Below are positions 43,319-52,957 of a DNA stretch of 64,000 bases, in pieces. Source of the DNA: Bacteroidales bacterium (lineage in GTDB: Bacteria > Bacteroidota > Bacteroidia > Bacteroidales > UBA10428); the NCBI GenBank assembly GCA_016926235.1, contig JAFGOZ010000425.1, positions 19,637 through 83,636 of the forward strand, read 5' to 3'. Within the stretch, counting starts at the first letter, position 1. Each line of letters starts with the position of its first letter. The translations under genes were made by a program, and so were the position numbers. The notes below the pieces were generated by a model that saw only the letters and a program-made list of their open reading frames with translations, did no database searches and was not told the DNA's origin.

Positions 43319-43389
43319 TACCCCGACGAGGGTTTGAATCCTTTCAGGATTTACAACAGATTCTGAACCAGGTTCAGGATAACTTTCAA
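43319..43389. repeat. Composite palindromic intergenic repeat
   Basis: It contains CCCCGACGAGGGTTTGAATC, then AATCC-TTTCA-GGATT, then CTGAACC-A-GGTTCAG. The last 16 bases of the final block, GGTTCAGGATAACTTT, are also found at 12043-12058. It probably combines parts of two dispersed element families and may terminate dtd transcription. Confidence 0.5.
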
Positions 43390-43417
43390 AACTGTGACTG
43401 GATTAATAAAAAAAATG

Positions 43418-43744
43418 ATGACAATAGAGGAAGCACAACAAACCGTGGATACATGGATTAAAACCCATGGAATGAGATATTTCAATGAACTTACAAATAT
43501 GGCATTACTAACGGAGGAAGTTGGCGAATTGGCCCGTATTATCGCACGGCGTTATGGTGAACAATCAGAAAAGGAAAGTGATAAAAACCTGAACCTGGCA
43601 GATGAGATGGCCGACGTGCTTTTTGTACTTATCTGCCTGGCAAATCAAACCGGAGTGGATTTAACAAAAGCCTTTAAAAACAGCATTCAGAAAAAGACAG
43701 AGCGGGATATAAACAGACATAAGGACAATAAGAAACTAAACTAA
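43418..43744 (+). CDS. MazG-like nucleotide pyrophosphohydrolase
   Basis: The protein has 108 residues from ATG 43418 (ATG 43415 and GTG 43394 are also in frame). The MazG helices are visible: MTIEEAQQTVDTWIKTHG, then LTEEVGELARIIARRYGE with the metal-binding EExxE, and ADEMADVLFVLICLAN with ExxD. Such enzymes hydrolyse NTPs to NMP and pyrophosphate, cleaning the pool of damaged nucleotides; the specificity is unknown. It is cytoplasmic. It is convergent with pbpC. Confidence 0.88.
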   Translation: MTIEEAQQTVDTWIKTHGMRYFNELTNMALLTEEVGELARIIARRYGEQSEKESDKNLNLADEMADVLFVLICLANQTGVDLTKAFKNSIQKKTERDINRHKDNKKLN

Positions 43745-43756
43745 CTTTAATATCCT

Positions 43757-46144
43757 TTATTCTTTTTGTCCGACAATTTCAAACTGCTTCTCAAGAACTT
43801 CCCCAAACTCATCAACCAATACTATGTGATGTATACCCGGACCTGTAACTATTGCTTTTTGATGAATGTGGCGGGTTGATCCAATAAATTCATCATCTAA
43901 ATGCCAGAATATGGTTGTCTGAGGTTTGCGATGTGCAATATCAAATACGACCTCACCCCTGGTTCCATCCATATCTAAGGGTATATATATTTTTGCTTCA
44001 TGTTTGGGATATATAAATTCCATAGCTGATTTCCCTTCCATTTCCAGGCAATCAGGATGCATTGGCGGTAATACCCTGTATTCAGGATGATGCGATTTGT
44101 AGTAATATTCCATAATGGGTGGCAGTACAAACCAGGATTCAGTAACCATTTCGTCTGCACTCATGCAATTCCTGTCAACTCTGTATTGCTCATCGGGTGT
44201 TACATGTACCAATGTATGGTATGGGCATGATGATGTTGTAAGGCCGGCTTCATATATCCATATACTGTCAAACTGATCACAATAAGGTCCGCATCTGTAA
44301 CCGCTTTGCCTGCATACCGGAATTTTTACCATTTCATCATATGGCTGCTCAAACCAGCCACTTCGTGGTAAAACATTGAATAATTCAAACATAATTGGTG
44401 CTGCAGCCATTACGCCAACAATTCCAGGCCTTCCTTCGCCATCTGCATTTCCAACCCATACGCCAACAACATATTCCGGTGTAGTACCTATAGCCCAGGC
44501 ATCCTTAAATCCAAAACTTGTTCCTGTTTTCCAGGCAATCTTCCTGGAAGAAGAAAATATTCTCCATCCCTCTTCTTCTTCGGGCCGGTTTACTTCCAGA
44601 AGTGACTTATAGGTTTGCCAAATAGAAGCAGCGCTTAAATAAGGCGGTTCATCCTGAAGATCTTTTTTTTGCCCTTTGACTATTTCTTCCGTTTTATTGT
44701 AATCGATAACCGGCATATGCATATCTTCAGTCGAATATTTACCGTTATATACATGATAATTTTCCAGTATCCGGGAAAAACTGGAATAAACACCCACAAG
44801 TTCCCATAATGATGTTTCGGCACCCCCTAATATTAGTGATAATCCGTAATGATCGGGATGACGTTTCACAGTTGTAAGTCCAAACTGATTTAACCGAAAA
44901 TGAAACTTCGGTACTCCGTATTCCTGAAGCATTTTTACTGCAGGAATATTGAGCGATCTGGCAAGTGCCCGCTTTGCAGGAACAGCTCCATCATACTCAA
45001 GGTTAAAATTTTTAGGTGTGAAACCCGAAAAATGCGTGGGCACATCGGGTACTAATGTCCCCGGTAAAATCATCCCTTCATCAATCATACATGCATAAAG
45101 CACAGGTTTTAGTATACTTCCCGAACTTCGCGAAGCCTGGATCACATCCACATCGCAATTATTTTTTTCATGTTCTTCATCACTCACATTACCTATATAA
45201 CACAATACATTACCTTTCTTTACATCAACTATAATTGCAGATGCATTGTTTATATTATTAAATTTTAACGCATTATGATGACGTTGCAGAATATCTATAC
45301 ATCGTTCTTGTAAATTCTTGTCAAGTGTAGTAATGATTCGCCTGCCTTTTCTATGAATATACATTTGGGTTAGTAAATGAGGTGTAATCTGAGGTAAAGT
45401 AACCGGCTCATCGGGCAATGCTTCCAATTTGGAAAGGTAACAAGTAGTTGAATCTATATCCCCGATAATTAGCAAATCATCCAAGAGACGATTTCTTTTT
45501 TCCAATAACAAATCCCTGTTTTTCCCCGGATGTATCAGTGAAGGGGAATTTGGCAGCACAGCCAGCGTTGCTGCTTCGCCCCAGCTTAAATCATCGGGCT
45601 TCCTGCCAAAATATCTCCATGATGCAGCATCCAGGCCAACAACATTACCTCCGAACGGTGCATTTGACATATACAATGCAAGGATCTCATCTTTTGAATA
45701 CGATAATTCCAGACGCGTTGCCAATATCATTTCAATAAGTTTCTGTTTAATTGAACGCTCTTTGCCTTTTCTAGATAGTCTTATAACCTGCATACTGATG
45801 GTACTACCTCCGCTAACAATACGTTTTTGCCGTATATTTGAGATGAATGCCCGAATTAACGAGAAAGGATTTACACCACCATGATAATAAAAGTATTTAT
45901 CTTCAAATACCACTATGGATTTTTTCATTCTCTCAGGTACATACTCATCATGAGGAAACCTCCATTGTCCATCGTCAGCTATTTTAGCTGCCAGCAACTC
46001 CCCGTTCTTATCCTCGATAATGGTAGATGTCGGATCTGTAAAAAGTGGTTTTGGTAAACAAAATATATAAAATATAATTAGTATTATAATACTAATAACA
46101 AATATATTAAACCTTCTTATTTTATATTTTACATTAATTGACAT
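43757..46144 (-). CDS. pbpC: Penicillin-binding protein 1C
   Basis: The 795-residue protein has one N-terminal membrane helix (about 14-31). The GT51 glycosyltransferase spans about 45-220, with FEDKYFYYHGGVNPFSLIRA, GGSTISMQ and the helix GKERSIKQKLIEMILATRLE. The transpeptidase has SGSILKP (SxxK), RSLNIPAVKM (SxN) and AWKTGTSFGFKDAW (KTG). The end is a BiPBP_C domain. It polymerises and may cross-link peptidoglycan at the outer face of the inner membrane. In many bacteria a large alpha-2-macroglobulin-like lipoprotein gene adjoins pbpC; none is seen here. Confidence 0.95.
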   Translation of the reverse strand: MSINVKYKIRRFNIFVISIIILIIFYIFCLPKPLFTDPTSTIIEDKNGELLAAKIADDGQWRFPHDEYVPERMKKSIVVFEDKYFYYHGGVNPFSLIRAFISNIRQKRIVSGGSTISMQVIRLSRKGKERSIKQKLIEMILATRLELSYSKDEILALYMSNAPFGGNVVGLDAASWRYFGRKPDDLSWGEAATLAVLPNSPSLIHPGKNRDLLLEKRNRLLDDLLIIGDIDSTTCYLSKLEALPDEPVTLPQITPHLLTQMYIHRKGRRIITTLDKNLQERCIDILQRHHNALKFNNINNASAIIVDVKKGNVLCYIGNVSDEEHEKNNCDVDVIQASRSSGSILKPVLYACMIDEGMILPGTLVPDVPTHFSGFTPKNFNLEYDGAVPAKRALARSLNIPAVKMLQEYGVPKFHFRLNQFGLTTVKRHPDHYGLSLILGGAETSLWELVGVYSSFSRILENYHVYNGKYSTEDMHMPVIDYNKTEEIVKGQKKDLQDEPPYLSAASIWQTYKSLLEVNRPEEEEGWRIFSSSRKIAWKTGTSFGFKDAWAIGTTPEYVVGVWVGNADGEGRPGIVGVMAAAPIMFELFNVLPRSGWFEQPYDEMVKIPVCRQSGYRCGPYCDQFDSIWIYEAGLTTSSCPYHTLVHVTPDEQYRVDRNCMSADEMVTESWFVLPPIMEYYYKSHHPEYRVLPPMHPDCLEMEGKSAMEFIYPKHEAKIYIPLDMDGTRGEVVFDIAHRKPQTTIFWHLDDEFIGSTRHIHQKAIVTGPGIHHIVLVDEFGEVLEKQFEIVGQKE

Positions 46145-46217
46145 TCTATTTTCTTGAATGTACGCATTTTGATGTACAATAATACAATAATTGAAAGACA
46201 GAAAATAATGATTTTAC

Positions 46218-46225
46218 TATCTTTG
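46218..46225 (+). promoter_or_regulatory. Candidate promoter of the C-terminal protease gene
   Basis: TATCTTTG matches TAnnTTTG; a TTG at 46191-46193 lies 24 nt upstream. The resulting leader would be about 90 nt. Confidence 0.45.
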
Positions 46226-46323
46226 TACGTCTAAGTTATAAAATACTTACTTACTATTTCAATATTGATCATATTGGAATACATTTTGCGGGGAGGTTTA
46301 TATACATTCAAATTTTTGGTCAA

Positions 46324-48060
46324 ATGAAAAAGCGTATTGTCTCGATCATCACTATCACATTTGTAATAGTATCATCTGTATTTCTGGTAGCATTTAAAGA
46401 TGATGATTTTAAAATTGTAAAGAACCTTGATGTTTTTTACACCTTATTCAGGGAACTTAATATCTTTTATGTAGATGAAATTGATCCTGAAGAACTTATA
46501 GAACAGGGCATTTCAGGCATGCTTGAATCATTGGATCCTTATACTACATATATTCCTGAATCGGAGCAGGATAACCTGAATTTTATGACCACAGGTAAAT
46601 ACGGTGGAATCGGCGCATTGATACGCCAGCAAAATGATTATTCCATTATTGTTGAACCTTATGAAGGATTTCCGGCACATAAAGCCGGTTTACGCGCAGG
46701 TGATATCATTCTTGAGATAGATGGGAAATCTTCCAAAAATAAAGCTATACGAAATATTAGTGATGAATTGAAAGGTGATCCAAATACAAAAGTTACTGTA
46801 AAAGTTGTTAGGCCTATAATAAATGATACATTATCCATAACCATGATGCGGGAGATCGTTAGCATTAAAAACGTTCCGTATTATGGGCTTGTAGATCAAC
46901 ACATTGGTTACATCAACTTATCAAACTTTACACAGAAAGCAAGTAATGAAGTGAAAAATGCACTGATTGACCTCAAAAATCAAGGAGCTACTTCAGTGAT
47001 AATGGATGTAAGAGGAAATCCGGGAGGCTTACTGATCGAAGCAGTGAACATTGCGAACATCTTTATTCCTAAACATACAGAAATTGTAAGCACCAACGGT
47101 AAAATCAAACAATGGGACCATGTTTATGAAACCGAACAAAATGCCGTTGATACAGTGATCCCAATTGTTTTTCTTGTAAACCGCGGATCAGCATCAGCAT
47201 CAGAAATTCTTGCAGGGACAATGCAAGACCTGGACAGAGGAGTTATTATTGGTCAACGAACCTATGGCAAAGGGCTTGTTCAAACTACTCGTCCCTTAAG
47301 TTACAATACCAGCCTTAAAGTAACTACGGCAAAGTATTATATCCCAAGTGGCAGATGTATCCAGGCCCTTGATTATTCAAACCGGAACGAAGACGGCAGT
47401 GTCGGGCATATTCCTGATTCTTTGATTTCTGAATTTTTAACCAAAAACGGACGCAAAGTATATGATGGAGGAGGTATTTTACCTGATATTACTACTACCC
47501 AGGAGACATACAGCAAAATATTACTCAGCCTGTTAAGTAAAAATTTATTATTTGATTATGCTACAATATATGCAAGCTCTCATAATACTATACCCAAACC
47601 TGAAGAATTTGTCTTATCAGATAAAGACTATCAGGATTTTGTAAACTTTCTGCAAGATAAAGACTTTGACTATCAGACAAAAAGTGAAGAACTACTTCAG
47701 GAACTGCAGAAAACAGCAAAAAACGAAAAATATCATACATTAGCCCAAAGTCAGTTTGATCAACTGGAAGGAATTCTCGCCCATGATAAAAACAAAGACC
47801 TTGTAACCTTTAAAGAGGAAATATCGCAGTTTCTAAAAGAGGAAATAATCAGTCGCTATTACTTTCAAACCGGCAGAATTCAAACTGCCCTAATGAAAGA
47901 CGAAGCTCTTAATAAAGCATTAGAATTATTAAAAGATCCGGATGAATACAATACTATTCTTAAAACGCAGGATAGTAAAAGATCAAGTTTACCTTCATCA
48001 AATCCGGATGAATTTGGGGCAACAATGAGAGAAATTTATAAAGATATTATTTCTTTATAG
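46324..48060 (+). CDS. Carboxy-terminal processing peptidase (S41)
   Basis: The protein has 578 residues with an N-terminal signal or anchor (IVSIITITFVIVSSVFLVAF). The N-terminal helical part (LYVDEIDPEELIEQGISGML type, here FYVDEIDPEELIEQGIS) is followed by a PDZ domain (about 95-175, GFPAHKAGLRAGDIILEIDG) and the S41 core. Catalytic residues lie in RGSASASE (287-294) and Lys316 in TYGKGLVQT. The C-terminal 150 residues are helical. It trims C-termini of periplasmic proteins. It is convergent with the repeat protein gene. Confidence 0.93.
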   Translation: MKKRIVSIITITFVIVSSVFLVAFKDDDFKIVKNLDVFYTLFRELNIFYVDEIDPEELIEQGISGMLESLDPYTTYIPESEQDNLNFMTTGKYGGIGALIRQQNDYSIIVEPYEGFPAHKAGLRAGDIILEIDGKSSKNKAIRNISDELKGDPNTKVTVKVVRPIINDTLSITMMREIVSIKNVPYYGLVDQHIGYINLSNFTQKASNEVKNALIDLKNQGATSVIMDVRGNPGGLLIEAVNIANIFIPKHTEIVSTNGKIKQWDHVYETEQNAVDTVIPIVFLVNRGSASASEILAGTMQDLDRGVIIGQRTYGKGLVQTTRPLSYNTSLKVTTAKYYIPSGRCIQALDYSNRNEDGSVGHIPDSLISEFLTKNGRKVYDGGGILPDITTTQETYSKILLSLLSKNLLFDYATIYASSHNTIPKPEEFVLSDKDYQDFVNFLQDKDFDYQTKSEELLQELQKTAKNEKYHTLAQSQFDQLEGILAHDKNKDLVTFKEEISQFLKEEIISRYYFQTGRIQTALMKDEALNKALELLKDPDEYNTILKTQDSKRSSLPSSNPDEFGATMREIYKDIISL

Positions 48061-48069
48061 GAAGAAATT

Positions 48070-48798
48070 CTAATCCAGATTTAACATATTTTTGGTCTGT
48101 CTCATATAGTCATCAACACGGCGGGATAATGCCTGTAAAAACTCAATTTTATTGCGGTTTTCCAGTGAAGCTATTAACTGTCCTAATGTTCCGATAATGG
48201 TTTTCATAAATGACTGATTCCTGAACTGCATTTTAATGATATTCTTTACTGTCTCACTTTGTTCTTCATTCACTTTAATAAATGCTTCATAGTTTTCATC
48301 AACGCGAAGTGTCAGGATTTGTAATATTTCGCTGGATTTTCTGTTTTCAAGAAATCCAAGTATTTCCGATTGAATATCCAGTATGCGCGTGAGCAATGTA
48401 TGATTAAAGTCCAGAATTTCCTCTTTCATTATGTTTTCAACTTCTCTTTTTAAAAGATTGCTTGTATCAATGTCAACCTTACTAAAAATTACCTGGGTTA
48501 TTATCCCTTTGTCCTTGCTAAATAAATGATCATATATTTGTGCTAAAGTACGCAGGATGGTTTTCAGGTAGGCGTTATTTTTTAAAAGTATCTCTGTTAA
48601 TTTTCGGTCATTCTGGGTATATTCTTCATATTCACTTGCAATCGTACTTACATATTCATCCACTTTTATGTAAAGCAATTGTACAACATTATTTTTAACA
48701 CGCTTTTCGAGATCCGCTACTAATTGGGCTTGTGTCCGTAATATCGTTTTTAAAAAGGCACGGTTTCGTAATACAATATGTATAATGTTATTATCCAT
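48070..48798 (-). CDS. Helical protein of four approx. 60-residue repeats, function unknown
   Basis: The protein has 242 residues and no signal peptide. It consists of four repeats of about 60 residues. Repeats 1, 2 and 4 share a core like RNRAFLKTILRTQAQLV (KTI at 17-19, 79-81 and 199-201) followed by LxxK/R and a KVDEY/RVDDY motif. Repeat 3 (LLTRILDIQSEILGFLENRK, RVDENY) is more diverged. The pattern suggests helical hairpins packed as a bundle or solenoid. I know of no family. It is a cytoplasmic protein, convergent with the S41 protease gene and upstream of nothing in its own direction. Confidence 0.65.
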   Translation of the reverse strand: MDNNIIHIVLRNRAFLKTILRTQAQLVADLEKRVKNNVVQLLYIKVDEYVSTIASEYEEYTQNDRKLTEILLKNNAYLKTILRTLAQIYDHLFSKDKGIITQVIFSKVDIDTSNLLKREVENIMKEEILDFNHTLLTRILDIQSEILGFLENRKSSEILQILTLRVDENYEAFIKVNEEQSETVKNIIKMQFRNQSFMKTIIGTLGQLIASLENRNKIEFLQALSRRVDDYMRQTKNMLNLD

Positions 48799-48952
48799 AA
48801 TAACACTGATTCTTCAATTATATTTGAATAAATATAAGGAAATATCCTATTTTATCAAAAATAATCTAAAATATATATATAAACCAAATTTTATAATGAA
48901 ATTAAAATGATGCATTAGATATTTTTATATGATGATTTCTTCCTTATAACTT

Positions 48953-51727
48953 TTAATGAGCTTCGAGCCAATTATTCCCTTCACCCATATCCACTACCAA
49001 AGGCACTTTTAGAGTATATGCAGATTCCATCTGGATTTTGACTATTCTTTTAAGTTGCTCCAATTCTTTTTCAGGAACATCGAAAACCAATTCGTCATGG
49101 ACCTGTAGTATCATTTTAGCAGCCAGGTTTTCTTTCTGAATAGCCTCCTGAATTTTTACCATTGCTATTTTAATAATATCGGCAGCCGTACCTTGTATGG
49201 GAGCATTAATCGCATTTCGTTCGGCAAAACCTCGTACTACGCCATTCTTTGAGTTAATATCCCTCAGGTAGCGTTTTCTTCCCAATAAAGTAGTTACATA
49301 TCCTTGTTTTCTTGCCTTCTCAATACTGCTCTGCATATATTGACTAACTTTTGTATATGTCTTAAAGTAACCTTCAATCAAAGCCCTTGCATCTGCTCTT
49401 GGAATGTTTAAACGTTGGGCAAGACCAAAATCCGTGATCCCATAAATAATCCCAAAATTAGCTGTTTTGGCGCGGCTTCTCATCTCATTTGTAACATCCG
49501 GTAAATCAACATTAAAGATCTTGGCTGCAGTAGCTGCATGTATATCTTCATCGTGTTTAAAAGCTTCAATCATATTTTCATCCTCACTAAGATGGGCCAT
49601 CAACCTTAATTCAATTTGGGAATAGTCTGCCGAGAGCAAAACATTATTCTCACTTCGTGGAATAAAAGATTTTCGGATCTCCCTTCCCCTTTCCTCACGA
49701 ATGGGAATATTTTGAAGGTTTGGATTTTTAGAACTTAACCTTCCGGTTGCAACCCAGGCCTGATCGTAGGATGTATGAATAAGCCCTGTTTTTTCATTAA
49801 TGAGACGAGGTAATACTTCTATGTAAGTTGATAAAAGCTTCTTTAAAGACCTGTATTCCAATACTTTTGAGACGATCTCATGCTCATCCTTTAGTTTTTC
49901 CAATACTTCTTCACTGGTTGAATATTGCTTTGTTTTTGTCATCTTCACTTTTTCAGCCAACTTCAAATGATCGAAAAGTACTTCACCCAATTGTTTGGGA
50001 GATGAAATATTGAACGGAAAACCTGCTAACTTATATATATCTTCTTCAATGGTAATTATTTCTTTTTTAAGTTCTTTATCATAATTATTTAATGCTTCAG
50101 TATCAATACTTACACCATTGCATTCCATAATTGCCAGTACTTTCACCAATGGCATTTCAATTTCATATGCAAGCTGTTGAATCCCATTATTTTCAATTTC
50201 TTTTTCTAAAACCTCCTTTAATTGAAGTGTAATATCTGCATCTTCACAAGCATAATCTGCTATTCTTTCAACAGGAACAGAACGCATGTTTCCCTGGTTC
50301 TTGCCTTTCGGACCTATCAATTCCTCCGTTTTAATCGTGTTATAGCCCAAATAATTTTCGGCCATAAAATCCATGTTGTGTCTTAACTCTGGTTGCAATA
50401 AGTAGTGTGCAATCATTGTATCAAATATTTCTCCTTGCAGATTAACTCCATAAGAGTGCATTATAAGAATATCATATTTAATATTCTGGCCTACTATTCG
50501 AATATTTTTAGATTCCAGGGCGGGTTTTAAAATATTTACCAGCTCTTCAGCCTCTCTTCTTAATGAAGAGACAGGAATATAATATGCTTCATGAGCTTTG
50601 ATGCAAAACGCCATACCCACTAATTCGGCTGTATATGGGTTAAGTCCTGTTGTTTCTGTATCAAAACAAAATTCTTTTTGTTTTAATAATTCGTTTGCAA
50701 AATTCTGTAATTCGTGTTTCTCTCTGATTATTAAATATTTATGATGAATATCGTCTAAATGTTTAAGATTCGTTACTTTCTCTTGCAATGTTCCATGTGG
50801 AACATCGAATAAGGTTGGTTGCTGAACAATCACCTGTTTCTTCTCTGCAACCTGACCAAACAATCTGGTAGCAATGGTTTTAAATTCCAGATCTGCGAAT
50901 ACATTTTGAAGAAAGTCTTTATCAGGCTCACCATATTCGAGATCATCAAAGCTTATTTCAACAGGAACATTTATCTCTAAAGTGACCAGTTTCTTTGATA
51001 AAAGAATATTTTCTCTTGAATTTTCAATATTTTCCTTAAGTTTTCCCTTAATTTCTTCAATATGTAACAGTAAATTCTCAACACTACCGTAGTCATCAAT
51101 CAATTTAATGGCTGTTTTCTCACCAACACCTTTAGCCCCTGGCACATTATCTGCTGAATCGCCAGCTAATGCAAGAATATCAATAACCTGACCAGGCCTT
51201 TCAATACCATATCTTTGTGTAATCTCTTCAATTCCCAAAATTTCAGAGCCTTGTCCTGCTTTACCCGGTTTGTATTGCAAAATATTTACTCCAACTAATT
51301 GGCCATAATCTTTATCAGGAGTAAACATATAAACCTTAAATCCTTCTTTTTCTGCCTTATAAGCTACTGTCCCAATAACATCATCAGCTTCATATCCTCC
51401 AACTTCAATTACCGGGATGTTGAATCCTTTAATAATATCCTTAATATATGGAACTGATTTTTTAATATCTTCAGGAGTAGCTTCCCTGTTTGCTTTATAT
51501 TCCTTAAACATATTGTTACGAAATGTTGGTCCGGGAGGATCAAAAACTACAGCAATATGACTGGGTTTTTCATTTTGTAAAAGATCTACCAGAGTATTAG
51601 TAAACCCAAAGATTGCAGAGGTATTTAATCCTTTTGAACTAAATCTCGGGTTACGAATAAAAGCATAGTATGATCTGAATATTAGAGCATACGCATCAAC
51701 CAGAAATAGGGTTTTTTGGTCTTTCAT
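48953..51727 (-). CDS. polA: DNA polymerase I
   Basis: The 924-residue protein is complete. The 5'-3' exonuclease covers about 1-290 (LFLVDAYALIFRSYYAF, GYEADDVIGT, LAGDSADNVPGAKGVGEKTA). The 3'-5' exonuclease has its first carboxylate motif in FCFDTETTGLNPY. The polymerase has ADYSQIELRLMAHLS, RSRAKTANFGIIYGI and the final VHDELVFDVPE. All three activities look intact. It fills gaps in replication and excision repair. The codons for FDVPHGT in the linker region contain a parS-like 16-mer (50789-50804). Confidence 0.97.
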   Translation of the reverse strand: MKDQKTLFLVDAYALIFRSYYAFIRNPRFSSKGLNTSAIFGFTNTLVDLLQNEKPSHIAVVFDPPGPTFRNNMFKEYKANREATPEDIKKSVPYIKDIIKGFNIPVIEVGGYEADDVIGTVAYKAEKEGFKVYMFTPDKDYGQLVGVNILQYKPGKAGQGSEILGIEEITQRYGIERPGQVIDILALAGDSADNVPGAKGVGEKTAIKLIDDYGSVENLLLHIEEIKGKLKENIENSRENILLSKKLVTLEINVPVEISFDDLEYGEPDKDFLQNVFADLEFKTIATRLFGQVAEKKQVIVQQPTLFDVPHGTLQEKVTNLKHLDDIHHKYLIIREKHELQNFANELLKQKEFCFDTETTGLNPYTAELVGMAFCIKAHEAYYIPVSSLRREAEELVNILKPALESKNIRIVGQNIKYDILIMHSYGVNLQGEIFDTMIAHYLLQPELRHNMDFMAENYLGYNTIKTEELIGPKGKNQGNMRSVPVERIADYACEDADITLQLKEVLEKEIENNGIQQLAYEIEMPLVKVLAIMECNGVSIDTEALNNYDKELKKEIITIEEDIYKLAGFPFNISSPKQLGEVLFDHLKLAEKVKMTKTKQYSTSEEVLEKLKDEHEIVSKVLEYRSLKKLLSTYIEVLPRLINEKTGLIHTSYDQAWVATGRLSSKNPNLQNIPIREERGREIRKSFIPRSENNVLLSADYSQIELRLMAHLSEDENMIEAFKHDEDIHAATAAKIFNVDLPDVTNEMRSRAKTANFGIIYGITDFGLAQRLNIPRADARALIEGYFKTYTKVSQYMQSSIEKARKQGYVTTLLGRKRYLRDINSKNGVVRGFAERNAINAPIQGTAADIIKIAMVKIQEAIQKENLAAKMILQVHDELVFDVPEKELEQLKRIVKIQMESAYTLKVPLVVDMGEGNNWLEAH
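50789..50804. promoter_or_regulatory. parS: parS-like site inside polA (one-base variant)
   Basis: TGTTCCATGTGGAACA differs at one central base from the perfect site TGTTCCACGTGGAACA at 56396-56411. Chromosomal parS sites are often inside genes and clustered near the origin. It is possible that only protein-coding constraint produced this, but the 15/16 identity is striking. Confidence 0.5.
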
Positions 51728-51930
51728 AAAGTATTTTTAAGAGAATAAAAATAACGAAATAATTCCGAATTGAATTGGATTATTAAGTGTTTATGAGAAA
51801 GGTATATTCCACACAGGAATAGTTGATTTTATGGAATGGTTTTTACCCGGAATAATAATTTGTTGGTATGATATTGATACGGATATTCAGGTCACTGAGT
51901 CAAGTCGAAACCACAGATATGATAAATCAA

Positions 51931-52380
51931 TTACAGGTTATCTTCAGCAAACCATTCACAATATGATGTTGTTGTTTCATAAAGCTTTAACGAATGTAAC
52001 TTAACGTTATAATTAAAATCATTCTGCAATTTTTCTGCAAAATAACCTACCAGGTTTTCGCAAGTTGGTTGAAATGGTAATAATAATACTTTATCAAATG
52101 AAGATTTTAAAGCCGACACAAGATTTTCGGTTGTCTCTGATGATAAAGCTAATGTGTGGTCAAAAATATGAATGATCTTCCTATTTACAATTTTATCTAA
52201 ATCATTAAAATCAATTAAGATTCCATCCTGCGGATCAAGGGTTTTATTAATCGGAATGCCTATAACAGTAACAATAAGTTTATATGAATGACCATGAATA
52301 TTGTGACATTGTCCCTGATAATTCCACAGGGCATGGGCCATCTCGAATTCGAATATTTTTGAAACCCTGGTTACCGCCAT
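51931..52380 (-). CDS. queD: 6-carboxy-5,6,7,8-tetrahydropterin synthase / PTPS family
   Basis: The protein has 149 residues. Zinc-binding histidines lie in FEMAHAL and CHNIHGHSY (His-x-His), with the catalytic Cys just before, in QGQCHNIHG. DHTLALSSETTENL and LYETTTSYCEW complete the active site. It makes the queuosine precursor from dihydroneopterin triphosphate; the related PTPS reaction for tetrahydrobiopterin cannot be fully excluded. An ArsR-type regulator gene lies 15 bases upstream and is probably co-transcribed. Confidence 0.88.
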   Translation of the reverse strand: MAVTRVSKIFEFEMAHALWNYQGQCHNIHGHSYKLIVTVIGIPINKTLDPQDGILIDFNDLDKIVNRKIIHIFDHTLALSSETTENLVSALKSSFDKVLLLPFQPTCENLVGYFAEKLQNDFNYNVKLHSLKLYETTTSYCEWFAEDNL

Positions 52381-52395
52381 TTCCGGATACTAAAA

Positions 52396-52698
52396 CTATT
52401 GATTACAAGCGCAACGACTCAAACAATCAATAATGTTGCTTAATACATTGTTTTTCAGAAAATAATACGTATTCTTCCCGTCACGTTTCGAACATAATAC
52501 CCCTTTGTCTTTCAAAATGCCTAAATGATGAGAAGTAGTTGATTGCTCAATATTGAGCAATTCATGTAATTCGGTAACTGTTAACTTTTTACCATTTTCC
52601 AAAAAACTTAATATAGCAATTCGCATCGGATGGGCGATTGCTTTTAGCATATTTGCTGAATTCTCTAACACGGTTGGATCTAAATCTCCGATCTTCAT
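52396..52698 (-). CDS. ArsR family HTH regulator with C-terminal Cys cluster
   Basis: The protein has 100 residues from the ATG at 52698 (MKIGDLDPTVLENSANMLKA); longer readings to TTG 52797 add an artefactual hydrophobic stretch. The winged helix is typical: IAHPMRIAILSFLENGKK, LTVTELHELLNIEQSTTSHH and LGILKDKGVLCSKRDGKNTY. There is no ELCVCDL metal site in the third helix region, but the tail reads DCLSRCACNQ, three cysteines that could bind a metal or sense redox state. It probably represses its own promoter. Confidence 0.85.
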   Translation of the reverse strand: MKIGDLDPTVLENSANMLKAIAHPMRIAILSFLENGKKLTVTELHELLNIEQSTTSHHLGILKDKGVLCSKRDGKNTYYFLKNNVLSNIIDCLSRCACNQ

Positions 52699-52727
52699 AT
52701 TAGTATATTTAATTTTTGTAGCTAATG

Positions 52728-52748
52728 TTATATTGTACAAATATATAA
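52728..52748 (-). promoter_or_regulatory. Operator-like palindrome overlapping the -7 box of the ArsR-type gene
   Basis: A near-palindrome centred on TTGTACAA (52733-52740) spans 52728-52748. It contains the minus-strand -7 element TATATTTG (52745-52738), an exact TAnnTTTG match about 40 nt before the ATG at 52698. The overlap fits autorepression. Confidence 0.5.
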
Positions 52749-52957
52749 ATATATAATTACTTATTAAGTTACAGAGAAATAATAATATTAAAAACAAGAA
52801 AATAATCCACTTGCTTCATCATTTATATATTATATTAAAACTCTAATAATAAAGGCTTTATCAGGTTTTTAGAAATACAATTCCTTTTCAGTATATGGTT
52901 TTACCCGTTAACTTTTAACCAAATATATTGTTATATTTACAGCAAAGGAAATTATAT

